A stretch of DNA of 64,000 bases from Streptomyces sp. ISL-98 (GCF_018614055.1 NZ_JAGGPB010000026.1:153729-217728); one strand, 5' to 3'. Positions 8,005-16,736 are shown, counted from the stretch's first letter. Notes: generated by a model not told the origin, from the sequence alone. Made by a program: numbers and translations.

Positions 8005-8782
8005 CGACAACACGCAGGGGCGTATCCCCACGGTCATCGCCGACGACGTGCACATCGTGTACCGGGTCAATGGCGGCGCGGGCGGTCGTGGCAGTGCCAC
8101 CGCCGCACTGAGCCGCATCATGAAGCGCGGCAAGGGCGACGCACCCGGCGTACGCAAGGTGCACGCGGTACGAGGGGTCTCCTTCACCTCCTACCGCGGC
8201 GAGGCGATCGGCCTGATCGGTTCGAACGGCTCGGGCAAGTCCACCCTGCTGCGCGCCATCGCCGGCCTCCTCCCCACGGAACAGGGCAAGGTCTACACGG
8301 ACGGCCAGCCCTCGCTGCTCGGCGTGAACGCGGCTCTGATGAACGACCTGACCGGCGAGCGCAATGTCATCCTCGGCGGCCTGGCGATGGGCATGTCGCG
8401 CGAGGAGATCCGCGAGCGGTACGCGCAGATCGTCGACTTCTCGGGCATCAACGAGAAGGGCGACTTCATCACACTGCCGATGCGGACGTACTCGTCCGGC
8501 ATGGCGGCAAGGCTGCGCTTCTCGATCGCCGCTGCCAAGGATCACGACGTACTGATGATCGACGAGGCGCTGGCCACGGGTGACCGGAAGTTCCAGATCC
8601 GCTCCGAGCAGCGGATCCGCGAGCTCCGCAAGGAGGCCGGCACGGTCTTCCTGGTCAGCCACAGCAACAAGTCGATCAGGGACACCTGCGACCGCGTGCT
8701 CTGGCTGGAGAAGGGCGAGCTCCTGATGGACGGCCCCACGGACGAGGTCCTCAAGGCCTACGAGAAGGAAACGGGCCGCTAG
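7991..8782 (+). CDS. ABC exporter ATPase (Wzt/TagH-like)
   Basis: 263 residues. Walker A GSNGSGKST (77-85), signature YSSGMAARL (167-175), Walker B VLMIDE (187-192) and switch His224 are all present. The signature begins YSSGM rather than LSGGQ, characteristic of the TagH/Wzt/RfbE polysaccharide-export subfamily. It lacks the C-terminal carbohydrate-binding domain of some Wzt proteins, so no O-antigen-type substrate gating is expected. The ATG at 7991 has a strong GAGGAGAGG directly upstream. It closes the locus; a strong hairpin follows. Confidence 0.92.
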   Translation: MAVADDNTQGRIPTVIADDVHIVYRVNGGAGGRGSATAALSRIMKRGKGDAPGVRKVHAVRGVSFTSYRGEAIGLIGSNGSGKSTLLRAIAGLLPTEQGKVYTDGQPSLLGVNAALMNDLTGERNVILGGLAMGMSREEIRERYAQIVDFSGINEKGDFITLPMRTYSSGMAARLRFSIAAAKDHDVLMIDEALATGDRKFQIRSEQRIRELRKEAGTVFLVSHSNKSIRDTCDRVLWLEKGELLMDGPTDEVLKAYEKETGR

Positions 8783-8783
8783 G

Positions 8784-8834
8784 CCTCAAAAATGCCGGAC
8801 GGGCTGAATTTCAGCCCGTCCGGCATTTTTGAGG
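8784..8834. terminator. Perfect 24-bp bidirectional terminator
   Basis: The arms 8784-8807 and 8811-8834 are exact complements with a 3-base loop; T-runs occur on both strands (CATTTTTGAGG outward each way). It lies one base after the ATPase stop and faces the convergent MMPL gene, so it probably ends transcription from both sides. Confidence 0.93.
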
Positions 8835-8860
8835 ACCGGGGTCTGGGGCGGAGCCCCCTG

Positions 8861-8908
8861 CGGCGGCAGCCGCACATGTCACAGCCGGGAAGGGGCGGGT
8901 AGGGGAAA
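8861..8908. repeat. Interspersed intergenic repeat, copy A
   Basis: This stretch (CGGCGGCAGCCGCA followed by a GGGAAGGGGCGGGTAGGGGAAA block) occurs again with few changes at 43022-43070. Both copies lie in gaps between convergent genes. I recall similar GC-rich units in many Streptomyces intergenic regions, unverified here. Confidence 0.7.
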
Positions 8909-8937
8909 GGAAAGCCCCGCCCCACCCCGCGCGCAGC

Positions 8938-11160
8938 TCACACCTTGGCGGGCGAACGCTCCCTCTCGGCGAGCACCGGCACCACCGCCGGCGCCTCGTC
9001 CAGCCCCACCCGCGCATGCAGCCTCCGCAGCGCACGCGGCGCATACCACGCCCCCCGCCCCAGCACCCGCATCGCCGCTGGCACCAGCACTCCCCGCACC
9101 GCCACCGCGTCGATCACGATCGCGAGTCCGCTGCCGATGCCGAACATCTGCAGGAAGCTGATGTCGCTCGTGCCGAAGGCGAAGAAGCTCACCGCGAGCA
9201 GCCCCGCCGCCATGGAGACGATGCGGCCGGTGCGGGCCAGCCCCTGGGTGACCGTCTTCGTACGGTCGGCCCCCGCGTCGTGGAGCTCCTTCATCCGGCT
9301 GGTCACGAAGACCTCGTAGTCCATCGAAAGACCGAACGCGACGCAGAACAGCAGCACGGTCATCGAGGTGTCCATCGGCTGGGGCGTGAAGCCGAGAAGC
9401 GATGCCAGATGGCCGTCCTGGAAGATCCACACCATCGCACCGGCGGCCGCCGACAGGCTGATCCCGTTGAGCAGCAGCGCCCGCAGCGGCTGCACGACGC
9501 TGCCGGTGAAGAGGAACAGCAGCACGAAGGTCGTCACCACGATCAGCCCGACCGCGAACGGCAGCCGCACCCCGATGGAGTGCTTCGAGTCGACCAGCCT
9601 GGCGTCCGTACCACCGACGAGCGTCTCCGTGCCCGCAGGTGCCGGGACGGCGCGGATGTCCCGTACGAGATCCTGTGCCGCGTCCGACTTGGGCGCGTGC
9701 CCGGTGACGACCACGAGCCGCTGGGCGTCCGGGCGCCCCAGCGCCGCCGCCGCGGGCCCCGCTTCCCGGGCGTTGCCCGCCGTGTACGTCGCCGAGCTCG
9801 CGTCGACCCGTACGACGCCGTCGAGCCGCGAAAGCTCCTGCGCGTACGCACCGAGCGGCGCGGCGGCGACCGCCTCCGTGGTCACCACCTGCACCGCGCC
9901 GTCGTCGTCGCCCGCGAAGTCGCGCTGGACGGCGGTGGCGACCTGCCTGCTCTTCGCGTCCTCGGGCAGCACCCGCTCGTCCGGGGTGCCGAAGGTGACC
10001 CCGAGCAGCGGGCTCGCGGCCAGGAGCAGCACGGCCAGGACCGGCAGTGCGGTGAGCGCGGGGCGGCGCATCACCAGGCCCGCGAGGCGCCCCCAGAAGG
10101 GGGCGTCGGGGCGGCGTACCGAGTCGGCCCAGGGCATGCGGCCCTTGTTGATCCGGTGGCCGAGCAGCGCCAGCAGGGCGGGCACGATGAGCAGCGCACT
10201 GAGTGCGGCCACCGCGACCACGCCGATCCCGGCGTAGGCGAAGGAGCGCAGGAAGTACGGCGGGAAGATCAGCAGGGCCGCCAGGGCGGCGGCGACCGTG
10301 GCGGCGGAGAAGACGATGGTGCGGCCCGCCGTCGTCACGGTGGTGCGTACGGCGTCGGGAACCTCCTGTCCGGCGGCGAGCTGCTCGCGGAACCGGCTGA
10401 CCAGCAGCAGCGCGTAGTCGATCCCGAGGCCCAGGCCGAGCGCCGTCGTCAGGTTGACGGAGAAGACGGACACGTCGGTGAGACTGCCGAGCACGAACAG
10501 TTCGGCGAAGGTGCCGACGATCGCGATCAGCCCGACGACCAGCGGAAGCAGCGCGGCCACCACACTGCCGAAGGCGAGCACCAGAAGAATCAGCGTCAGC
10601 GGTACGGCGATCGCTTCGGCCAGCGCCAGGTCGGCCCCGACCTGGGACGTGACGTCATTGCCGACCGCCGCCTCGCCGCCCGCCTGCACGCTCACCCCGT
10701 CGCGGTCACCGGCGTACTTGTCGACCAGGGCGTCGGCGCGTTCGAGGATCTCGCTGTCCTTGCCCTTCACATGGGCGACAACCAGCGCCTGGCTGCCGTC
10801 CTCGGAGGTCAGCTGCGGGCTCTTGGCATCCCAGTAGGACGCCACATTGGTCACGGTGGTGTCGTTCCTGAGGCCGTCGGTGATCGAGCGGCCGCGCTCG
10901 GCGACGGCCGGGGAGGTCAGACCGCCCCCGTCGGCGGGTTCGGCCCGTACGAGGAACACCAGATTGGTCTCCCCGCCGAATTTCTCGTCGATCACGCGCT
11001 GAGCGTGGATCGACGGCGCGTCGGGGTCGTCGAAGCCGCCTCCGAGCAGCTTGCCGAACGCGCCCATTCCGATGGCTGCCATGGCGACCACCGCCACGGC
11101 GCCGAGTACGAGTACGAGCCTGGCCCTGTGGAGGGTGAGCTCGGCGATCCTGGTCAGCAC
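8938..11160 (-). CDS. MMPL/RND-superfamily transporter
   Basis: 740 residues, two repeats each made of one helix, a large extracytoplasmic domain and a five-helix bundle, about 12 membrane helices in total. Conserved features include GLGIDYALLLVSRFREQL in the first bundle and the paired AFGLSMDYEVFVTSRMKEL in the second, the MMPL signature carrying the proton-relay Asp-Tyr. Family members (MmpL of mycobacteria, ActII-3 of Streptomyces) export lipids or drugs with proton motive force. It starts with GTG at 11160 and diverges from a TetR gene with palindromes in between, the usual arrangement for a repressed efflux pump. Substrate unknown. Confidence 0.9.
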   Translation of the reverse strand: MLTRIAELTLHRARLVLVLGAVAVVAMAAIGMGAFGKLLGGGFDDPDAPSIHAQRVIDEKFGGETNLVFLVRAEPADGGGLTSPAVAERGRSITDGLRNDTTVTNVASYWDAKSPQLTSEDGSQALVVAHVKGKDSEILERADALVDKYAGDRDGVSVQAGGEAAVGNDVTSQVGADLALAEAIAVPLTLILLVLAFGSVVAALLPLVVGLIAIVGTFAELFVLGSLTDVSVFSVNLTTALGLGLGIDYALLLVSRFREQLAAGQEVPDAVRTTVTTAGRTIVFSAATVAAALAALLIFPPYFLRSFAYAGIGVVAVAALSALLIVPALLALLGHRINKGRMPWADSVRRPDAPFWGRLAGLVMRRPALTALPVLAVLLLAASPLLGVTFGTPDERVLPEDAKSRQVATAVQRDFAGDDDGAVQVVTTEAVAAAPLGAYAQELSRLDGVVRVDASSATYTAGNAREAGPAAAALGRPDAQRLVVVTGHAPKSDAAQDLVRDIRAVPAPAGTETLVGGTDARLVDSKHSIGVRLPFAVGLIVVTTFVLLFLFTGSVVQPLRALLLNGISLSAAAGAMVWIFQDGHLASLLGFTPQPMDTSMTVLLFCVAFGLSMDYEVFVTSRMKELHDAGADRTKTVTQGLARTGRIVSMAAGLLAVSFFAFGTSDISFLQMFGIGSGLAIVIDAVAVRGVLVPAAMRVLGRGAWYAPRALRRLHARVGLDEAPAVVPVLAERERSPAKV

Positions 11161-11185
11161 GGTGTACCCCTTGCCTGAGTGGGCA

Positions 11186-11238
11186 TGTTTACTTCGTTAA
11201 CATCGAATGTCTCAGGGGATGTTAATGCTGTCAACATC
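11186..11238. promoter_or_regulatory. Two operator-like palindromes for the divergent TetR regulator
   Basis: TGTTTACTTCGTTAACA (11186-11202) and a second palindrome at 11218-11238 (GATGTTAA, 5-base centre, TCAACATC) are imperfect inverted repeats sharing a TGTTAAC/GTTAACA core. They fill the gap between the divergent MMPL and tetR starts. Likely the binding sites of the TetR protein encoded at 11254. Confidence 0.7.
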
Positions 11239-11253
11239 AGGCAGGATGAACGT

Positions 11254-11916
11254 ATGTCAGCGAACTCGGGCGGCAAGGCCGGCTACCACCACGGCAACCT
11301 GCGCAATGCGCTGATCAGGGCCGCTGTCGAGCTCGCGGCCGACGGCGGCCCCGAAAAGGTCGTCCTGCGCGAGGCCGCCCGCCGCGTCGGCGTCTCGCCC
11401 ACCGCCGCCTACCGCCACTTCGCGGGCCAGGCCGAGCTCCTGCACGCCGTCAAGATCCATGGCCAGCAGGCACTCGCCGACTCGATGGAGAAAGCGGCGG
11501 ACGAGGCTCCTCGCTCCACCGACCCCGGGGAGGCCGCGGAGCTGCGGCTCTCGGCCATCGGGCGCGGTTACATCCGCTTCGCCCTGGCGCAGCCCGGCCT
11601 CTACCGCTCGGCCTTCTGCCCACCCGTCGCGGGTGAGGGGGAGGCCAGGGGGGAGTGGACCGGCGTGGCGGCCCCGGGCGACGACCCGGAGTACCGGGCA
11701 TTCGTGCTGCTCACCGGCGCACTCGACGCACTGGTCGCGGCCGGGCGCATGCCCGAACGGAACCGTCCGGCTGCCGAGGCCGCGGCCTGGGCGGGCGTGC
11801 ACGGCCTGTCCCTGCTGATCCTCGACGGGCCCATGCGCCATCTCCCCGACGCCGAGCGCGATGCGGTGATCGAACGCACCCTGAAGATGATCGTCTCCGG
11901 GATGATGGCGCCGTAA
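11254..11916 (+). CDS. TetR family transcriptional regulator
   Basis: 220 residues. The N-terminal helix-turn-helix lies around residues 30-55 (REAARRVGVSPTAAYRHF), followed by a TetR C-terminal ligand domain that resembles the WHG-motif class (GVHGLSLLILDG). It begins YHHGNLR, common in this subfamily. The ATG at 11254 was chosen over a longer reading from 11179 because the latter would translate through the palindromic operator region. It most likely represses itself and the divergent MMPL transporter and is released by the pump substrate. Confidence 0.88.
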   Translation: MSANSGGKAGYHHGNLRNALIRAAVELAADGGPEKVVLREAARRVGVSPTAAYRHFAGQAELLHAVKIHGQQALADSMEKAADEAPRSTDPGEAAELRLSAIGRGYIRFALAQPGLYRSAFCPPVAGEGEARGEWTGVAAPGDDPEYRAFVLLTGALDALVAAGRMPERNRPAAEAAAWAGVHGLSLLILDGPMRHLPDAERDAVIERTLKMIVSGMMAP

Positions 11917-12159
11917 GACGCCGGAATCGTCAACTCCGTGCGCCTTCGGGAAGGTTGGGGCGTTTCGCAGCCTTGTTGTAATGCGCGCAGCACCCCGACA
12001 TGGCGTTGAGGGTTGTACAACGTAAGCTGTACCGGTGCTGATTCGCGGCAAGTGGGGCGATACCCCCTAGGGTCTCGCCGGTCGGCGGCCCTCCACGCCG
12101 GAGGACCGGCGGCGTGTCCGAAAAGGGATGCATTGGGTCGGCAGTGTAGAACGGGAGAT
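11917..12159 (+). promoter_or_regulatory. Upstream region of the hopanoid operon
   Basis: 243 bases without a convincing gene. It holds a perfect palindrome GTTGTACAAC (12012-12021) in a TTGAGG...GTAC context, and an 8-bp hairpin (12076-12083 with 12104-12111) close to the first start codon. The promoter and any leader control of the hopanoid operon should lie here. No -10/-35 pair is clear enough to name. Confidence 0.45.
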
Positions 12160-12234
12160 GTGACGGCAATGGCTATGGAATCTCTCCAGCTCCGAGACGC
12201 TTCCGCCGTTCCCGCACCAGGCAGTCTCCGATGA
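12160..12234 (+). CDS. Possible 24-residue leader peptide before hpnC
   Basis: A short frame from GTG 12160 (ATG at 12169 inside) has a GGGAG 2-6 bases upstream and ends TGA overlapping the hpnC ATG by ATGA. It encodes a 24-residue peptide ending APGSLR without hydrophobic segments. hpnC itself has no clear ribosome site, so translation of this frame may deliver ribosomes to hpnC. It could also be only a chance frame; there is no homology evidence. Confidence 0.4.
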   Translation: MTAMAMESLQLRDASAVPAPGSLR

Positions 12235-13133
12235 CCGGAGTCCGGCACGTGCGCCCAGACGCCCACTCGCGCACCACCCTCGACAAGGCCGCCGACGAGA
12301 ATTTCCCGGTGGCTCCCTTCTTTCTGCCGCGAGCCTGGCGCGACGACCTCATGGCCGTGTACGGCTACGCCCGCCTCGTCGACGACATCGGCGACGGCGA
12401 CCTCGCACCCGGCGGCGCCGACGCCCGCCTCCTCGGCGTCGACCCCGCCCTGGCCGACGACCGCCTGATCATGCTCGACGCCTTCGAGTCCGACCTGCGC
12501 CGCGTCTTCGACCGCACCGGTGACGGCCCGCGCCACCCCCTGCTGCGCGCGCTCGTGCCCACCGCGCGCCGCTGCTCCCTCACCCCCGGCCCCTTCATCG
12601 GGCTCATCGAAGCCAACCGGCAGGACCAGCTCGTACGGCGCTACGAGACGTACGACGACCTCCTCGCGTACTGCGAGCTGTCCGCCAACCCCGTTGGCCG
12701 GCTGGTCCTGGCGATCACCGGCACCGCAAGCCCCGAGCGCATCCGCCGCTCGGACGCGATCTGCACCGCCCTGCAGATCGTCGAACACATCCAGGACGTC
12801 AGCGAGGACCTCGGCCGCGACCGGATCTACCTGCCCGCCCAGGACATGGCCCGCTTCCAGGTGCAGGAGGCCGATCTGGCCGCGCCCACCGCGAACGCAT
12901 CGGTGCGCGCGCTGGTCGCATTCGAAGCGGAACGCGCCCTGCACCTCCTGAATGAAGGCACCCCGCTCGTGGGTAGCGTCCACGGCAGGCTCAAGCTGCT
13001 GCTCGCCGGTTTCGTGGCCGGTGGACGTGCCGCCCTCACCGCGGTTGCTGCCGTCGGCCATGACGTACTTCCTGGACCGCCCAAGCCCACCAAGCTCAGC
13101 CTGCTGCGCGCAGTGGGAGCTGTCTTGCGATGA
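12231..13133 (+). CDS. hpnC: Hydroxysqualene synthase-pathway protein HpnC
   Basis: 300 residues, trans-isoprenyl diphosphate synthase (squalene/phytoene synthase) fold. First Asp-rich motif LVDDIGDGD (about 43-51) and second motif region VEHIQDVSEDLGRD (about 184-197). In the HpnCDE route, HpnD condenses two farnesyl diphosphates to presqualene diphosphate, HpnC converts this to hydroxysqualene, and HpnE reduces it to squalene. The gene starts the operon and overlaps hpnD by ATGA. Two such synthases in tandem next to an HpnE-type flavoprotein and a squalene-hopene cyclase argue against carotenoid phytoene synthases. Confidence 0.92.
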   Translation: MTGVRHVRPDAHSRTTLDKAADENFPVAPFFLPRAWRDDLMAVYGYARLVDDIGDGDLAPGGADARLLGVDPALADDRLIMLDAFESDLRRVFDRTGDGPRHPLLRALVPTARRCSLTPGPFIGLIEANRQDQLVRRYETYDDLLAYCELSANPVGRLVLAITGTASPERIRRSDAICTALQIVEHIQDVSEDLGRDRIYLPAQDMARFQVQEADLAAPTANASVRALVAFEAERALHLLNEGTPLVGSVHGRLKLLLAGFVAGGRAALTAVAAVGHDVLPGPPKPTKLSLLRAVGAVLR

Positions 13134-14098
13134 GACCGAAGAGAGGGGTGAGCCGGACCATGGAGGGACTCACGCAGATGTCCGCACCGGTACTCGCCGC
13201 GTACAGCTACTGCGAGGCCGTGACCGGGCAGCAGGCGCGCAATTTCGCGTACGGCATCAGACTGCTGCCGACCGACAAGCGCCACGCCATGTCGGCGCTC
13301 TACGCCTTCTCGCGACGCGTGGACGACATCGGCGACGGTGTCCTCGCGCCCGAGGTCAAGCGGCTGCGCCTGGAAGACACCCGTGCCCTGCTCGACCGCG
13401 TCCGGGACGGCGCGGTCGACGAGGACGACACCGACCCGGTCGCCGTGGCGCTCGCCGACTCGGCCCGGCGGTTCCCGCTCCCGCTCGACGGCCTCGACGA
13501 GCTCATCGACGGCGTCCTCATGGACGTGCGCGGCGAGGAGTACGAGACCTGGGACGACCTCAAGGTCTACTGCCGGTGCGTCGCGGGCGCCATCGGACGG
13601 CTCTCGCTGGGCGTGTTCGGCACCCAGGCCGGCGCGCGCGGCACAGAACGCGCCTCCGAGTACGCCGATACGCTGGGCCTCGCCCTCCAGCTCACCAACA
13701 TCCTCAGGGACGTCCGCGAGGACGCGGACAACGGACGCAGCTATCTCCCCGCCGACGACCTCGCCAAGTTCGGCTGCTCGGCGGGCTTCCACGGCGCCAC
13801 CCCGCCCGCCGGCTCCGACTTCGTCGGCCTCGTGCACTTCGAAGTACGCCGCGCCCGCGCCCTGTTCGCCGAGGGCTACCGGCTGCTGCCGCTGCTCGAC
13901 CGGCGCTCCGGCGCCTGCGTCGCCGCCATGGCCGGCATCTACCGGCGGCTCCTCGACCGCATCGAGCGCGACCCGGAGGCCGTCCTGCGCGGCCGGGTCT
14001 CGCTGCCGGGACGCGAGAAGGCGTACGTCGCCGTGCGCGGCCTGTCCGGCCTCGACGCCCGGACCATTTCGCGGCAGAGCGTCAGGAGGCGTGCCTGA
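13130..14098 (+). CDS. hpnD: Presqualene diphosphate synthase HpnD
   Basis: 322 residues, squalene/phytoene synthase fold. First motif RRVDDIGDG, second motif NILRDVREDADNGRSYLP, and YCRCVAG in the central helix. It catalyses head-to-head condensation of two farnesyl diphosphates. The ATG at 13130 overlaps the hpnC stop (ATGA); GTG 13148 or ATG 13160 are possible starts, since conservation only begins near YSYCEAV, but the overlap pattern of the operon favours 13130. The 3' end contains an AGGAGG at 14084-14089 that serves the micro-gene starting at the hpnD stop. Confidence 0.92.
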   Translation: MRPKRGVSRTMEGLTQMSAPVLAAYSYCEAVTGQQARNFAYGIRLLPTDKRHAMSALYAFSRRVDDIGDGVLAPEVKRLRLEDTRALLDRVRDGAVDEDDTDPVAVALADSARRFPLPLDGLDELIDGVLMDVRGEEYETWDDLKVYCRCVAGAIGRLSLGVFGTQAGARGTERASEYADTLGLALQLTNILRDVREDADNGRSYLPADDLAKFGCSAGFHGATPPAGSDFVGLVHFEVRRARALFAEGYRLLPLLDRRSGACVAAMAGIYRRLLDRIERDPEAVLRGRVSLPGREKAYVAVRGLSGLDARTISRQSVRRRA

Positions 14099-14226
14099 TG
14101 CGCACCGATACCGGCGGGATGAACGGGTACAAGCGAGGCGCAACCCTCCGGGTGACTGCCGCGTCCCTGACTGCGACGGCCCGCTGCCCGTACACGGCCG
14201 GCGCTGCCGCAGGGGAGGGCGTATGA
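14098..14226 (+). CDS. 42-residue micro-gene between hpnD and hpnE (DUF6380-like)
   Basis: The frame starts in the hpnD stop (TGATG) with an AGGAGG 8 bases upstream, and ends in the hpnE start (ATGA). Exact coupling at both ends and a strong ribosome site say it is translated. The peptide contains ATLRVTAASLTATAR, which matches my memory of the Streptomyces small family DUF6380; I also recall a small hypothetical gene at this position in S. coelicolor (SCO6761). No membrane segment or signal peptide. Function unknown; it may be a coupling peptide rather than a stable protein. Confidence 0.68.
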   Translation: MRTDTGGMNGYKRGATLRVTAASLTATARCPYTAGAAAGEGV

Positions 14227-15626
14227 CAGGCGACATGCCGACCGCACGCGCGGGGGCAGCGGGACACGCCGTCGTGGTCGGAGGAGGACTGGCCGGTGTC
14301 ACGTCCGCGATCCAGCTGGCCGACGCCGGGATGCGGGTGACGCTGCTCGAAGGGCGGCCGCGCCTGGGCGGCCTCGCGTTCTCGTTCCGCCGCGGCGACC
14401 TCACCGTCGACAACGGCCAGCACGTCTACCTGCGCTGCTGCACCGCCTACCGTTGGTTCCTCGACCGCGTCGAAGGCACCGAACTCGCCCCGATGCAGCG
14501 CCGGATGGACGTCCCCGTGCTCGACATCGGCCGCACCGACGCGCCCCGGCTCGGACGCCTGCGCCGCACCGCCCTGCCCGTACCGCTGCATCTCGCCGCC
14601 AGCCTCGCGACGTACCCGCATCTCTCCCTCGCCGAACGGGCGAGCGTGGGGCGTGCCGCGCTCGCGCTCAAGAAGCTCGACCCGGTCGACCCCGCCCTGG
14701 ACGGCGTCGACTTCGCGACCTGGCTAGGCCGCCACGGCCAGTCGGAGCGCACCATCGAGGCGCTGTGGGACCTCGTCGGCGTCGCGACGCTCAACGCGAC
14801 CGCACCGAACGCCTCCCTGGGCCTCGCCGCGATGGTCTTCAAGACCGGCCTGCTCTCCGAGCCCGGCGCCGCCGACATCGGCTGGTCGCACGTACCCCTC
14901 GGCGAACTGCACGACACGCTGGCCCGCAAGGCGCTCGACTCCGCCGGTGTACGGACCGAACTGCGCACCCGCGTCATCTCCGTGTCCCGCACGCCCGCCG
15001 GCGGCTGGGACGTCGAGACGGACGGCGAGCGGCTCGCCGCCGACGCCGTCGTCCTCGCCGTACCCCAGCGCGAGGCGCACGGGCTGCTGCCCCACGGCGC
15101 CATCGACGACGCCGACCGCCTGCTCGACATCGGCACCGCGCCGATCCTCAATGTCCACGTCGTTTACGACCGCAAGGTGCTGCGCCGGCCCTTCTTCGCC
15201 GCGCTCGGCACGCCCGTCCAGTGGGTCTTCGACCGTACGCACTCCTCCGGCCTGAACGGCGGCGGGCAGTACCTCGCGGTGTCCCAGTCGGCCGCCCAGG
15301 ACGAGATCGACGCACCCGTCGCCGAGCTTCGCGCGCGCTACCTCCCCGAGCTGGAGCGGCTGCTGCCCGCCGCACGCGGCGCGGTCGTACGTGACTTCTT
15401 CGTCACCCGGGAGCGGACAGCGACGTTCGCCCCCACCCCCGGCGTCGGACGGCTGCGCCCCGGCGCCCGAACGAACGTGCCCGGCCTGTACCTGGCCGGC
15501 GCGTGGACCGCCACCGGATGGCCCGCGACCATGGAGAGCGCCGTACGCAGCGGCATCAGCGCCGCCGGCGCGGCGCTCACCGCACTCGGTCGCGCCCATG
15601 AACATCCGCTGCAGGAGGCGGTATGA
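14223..15626 (+). CDS. hpnE: Hydroxysqualene dehydroxylase HpnE
   Basis: 467 residues, FAD-dependent amine oxidase/phytoene desaturase fold. The dinucleotide-binding GGGLAG lies at about residues 18-23, followed by a Glu-ending beta strand and RLGG; the C terminus has GLYLAGAWTATGWPATMESAVRSG, typical of the FAD-binding end. It reduces hydroxysqualene to squalene. It starts in an ATGA overlap with the micro-gene and ends in an ATGA overlap with the polyprenyl synthase. Position between hpnCD and shc distinguishes it from carotenoid desaturases. Confidence 0.92.
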   Translation: MTGDMPTARAGAAGHAVVVGGGLAGVTSAIQLADAGMRVTLLEGRPRLGGLAFSFRRGDLTVDNGQHVYLRCCTAYRWFLDRVEGTELAPMQRRMDVPVLDIGRTDAPRLGRLRRTALPVPLHLAASLATYPHLSLAERASVGRAALALKKLDPVDPALDGVDFATWLGRHGQSERTIEALWDLVGVATLNATAPNASLGLAAMVFKTGLLSEPGAADIGWSHVPLGELHDTLARKALDSAGVRTELRTRVISVSRTPAGGWDVETDGERLAADAVVLAVPQREAHGLLPHGAIDDADRLLDIGTAPILNVHVVYDRKVLRRPFFAALGTPVQWVFDRTHSSGLNGGGQYLAVSQSAAQDEIDAPVAELRARYLPELERLLPAARGAVVRDFFVTRERTATFAPTPGVGRLRPGARTNVPGLYLAGAWTATGWPATMESAVRSGISAAGAALTALGRAHEHPLQEAV

Positions 15627-16717
15627 GCACTGGTATTGGAACAAGAGGAGAGCCTGTGACCCCGGTGAATCCGGCTGGCAACACCACGGTGGACATCGCC
15701 GCGCTTCTGGAGCGCGGCCGCACCCTGTCCACCCCGGTGCTGAAGGCCGCCGTGGACCGGCTCGCGCCGCCCATGGACACCGTCGCGGCCTATCACTTCG
15801 GGTGGATCGATGCCCAGGGGCGGCCCGCCGACGGCGACGGCGGCAAGGCTGTACGCCCGGCTCTCGCGCTGCTGTCCGCCGAGGCGGCGGGCGCCGACGC
15901 CGAGATCGGCATCCCCGGCGCCGTCGCGGTGGAACTCGTACACAACTTCTCGTTGCTGCACGACGACCTGATGGACGGCGACGAGCAGCGCCGCCACCGC
16001 GACACCGTGTGGAAGGTGCACGGCCCGGCCCAGGCGATCCTCGTCGGTGACGCGCTCTTCGCGCTCGCCAACGAGATCCTGCTGGAGATCGGCACCGTCG
16101 AGGCGGGGCGTGCCACGCGCCGCCTCACCACTGCAACGCGCAAGCTGATCGACGGCCAGGCGCAGGACATCTCCTTCGAGCACCGCGAGCGGGTCACCGT
16201 CGAGGAGTGCCTGGAGATGGAGGGCAACAAGACGGGCGCGCTGCTCGCCTGCGCCGTCTCCATCGGCGCGGTCCTCGGCGGGGCGGACGACCGTACGGCC
16301 GACACGCTGGAGGCGTACGGCTACCACCTCGGTCTCGCCTTCCAGGCCGTCGACGACCTGCTCGGCATCTGGGGCGACCCGGACGCCACCGGCAAGCAGA
16401 CCTGGAGTGATCTGCGCCAGCGCAAGAAGTCCCTGCCGGTCGTCGCCGCGCTCGCCGCGGGCGGCCCGGCCTCGGAGCAGCTCGCCAAGCTGCTGTCGGC
16501 CGACGCGAAGAGCAACGACTTCGAGAGCTTCTCCGAGGCGGAGTTCGCCACCAGGGCGGCCCTGATCGAGCAGGCGGGCGGCCGCGAGTGGACTTCGCAG
16601 GAGGCCCGCAGGCAGCATGCTGTGGCAATCGAGGCTCTCGACGCCGTCGACATGCCTCAGCAGGTCCGTGCGCAGCTCACCGCGCTCGCGGACTTCGTCG
16701 TCGTACGAAAGAGATGA
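15623..16717 (+). CDS. Polyprenyl (probably farnesyl) diphosphate synthase
   Basis: 364 residues. First Asp-rich motif LLHDDLMDGD and second motif DDLLGIWGD, with GGKAVRPAL near the N terminus, identify an all-alpha isoprenyl diphosphate synthase. In this operon it should supply farnesyl diphosphate to HpnD. DDLMD follows aromatic/bulky residues (HNFSLLHDD) as in short-chain synthases, but product length cannot be fixed by eye. The ATG at 15623 has AGGAGG 4 bases upstream and overlaps hpnE; a GTG at 15656 with AGAGGAG is an equally well-served internal start. Confidence 0.88.
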   Translation: MSTGIGTRGEPVTPVNPAGNTTVDIAALLERGRTLSTPVLKAAVDRLAPPMDTVAAYHFGWIDAQGRPADGDGGKAVRPALALLSAEAAGADAEIGIPGAVAVELVHNFSLLHDDLMDGDEQRRHRDTVWKVHGPAQAILVGDALFALANEILLEIGTVEAGRATRRLTTATRKLIDGQAQDISFEHRERVTVEECLEMEGNKTGALLACAVSIGAVLGGADDRTADTLEAYGYHLGLAFQAVDDLLGIWGDPDATGKQTWSDLRQRKKSLPVVAALAAGGPASEQLAKLLSADAKSNDFESFSEAEFATRAALIEQAGGREWTSQEARRQHAVAIEALDAVDMPQQVRAQLTALADFVVVRKR

Positions 16718-16736
16718 TCAGCATCCAGCGACACAT

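Noticed and set aside
12231..14098. Tandem phytoene synthases of a carotenoid cluster
   Set aside because: Sequence motifs alone would allow it, but the neighbours (hpnE-like flavoprotein, shc, hpnG, hpnH) fit hopanoid synthesis and no lycopene cyclase or desaturase pair is present.
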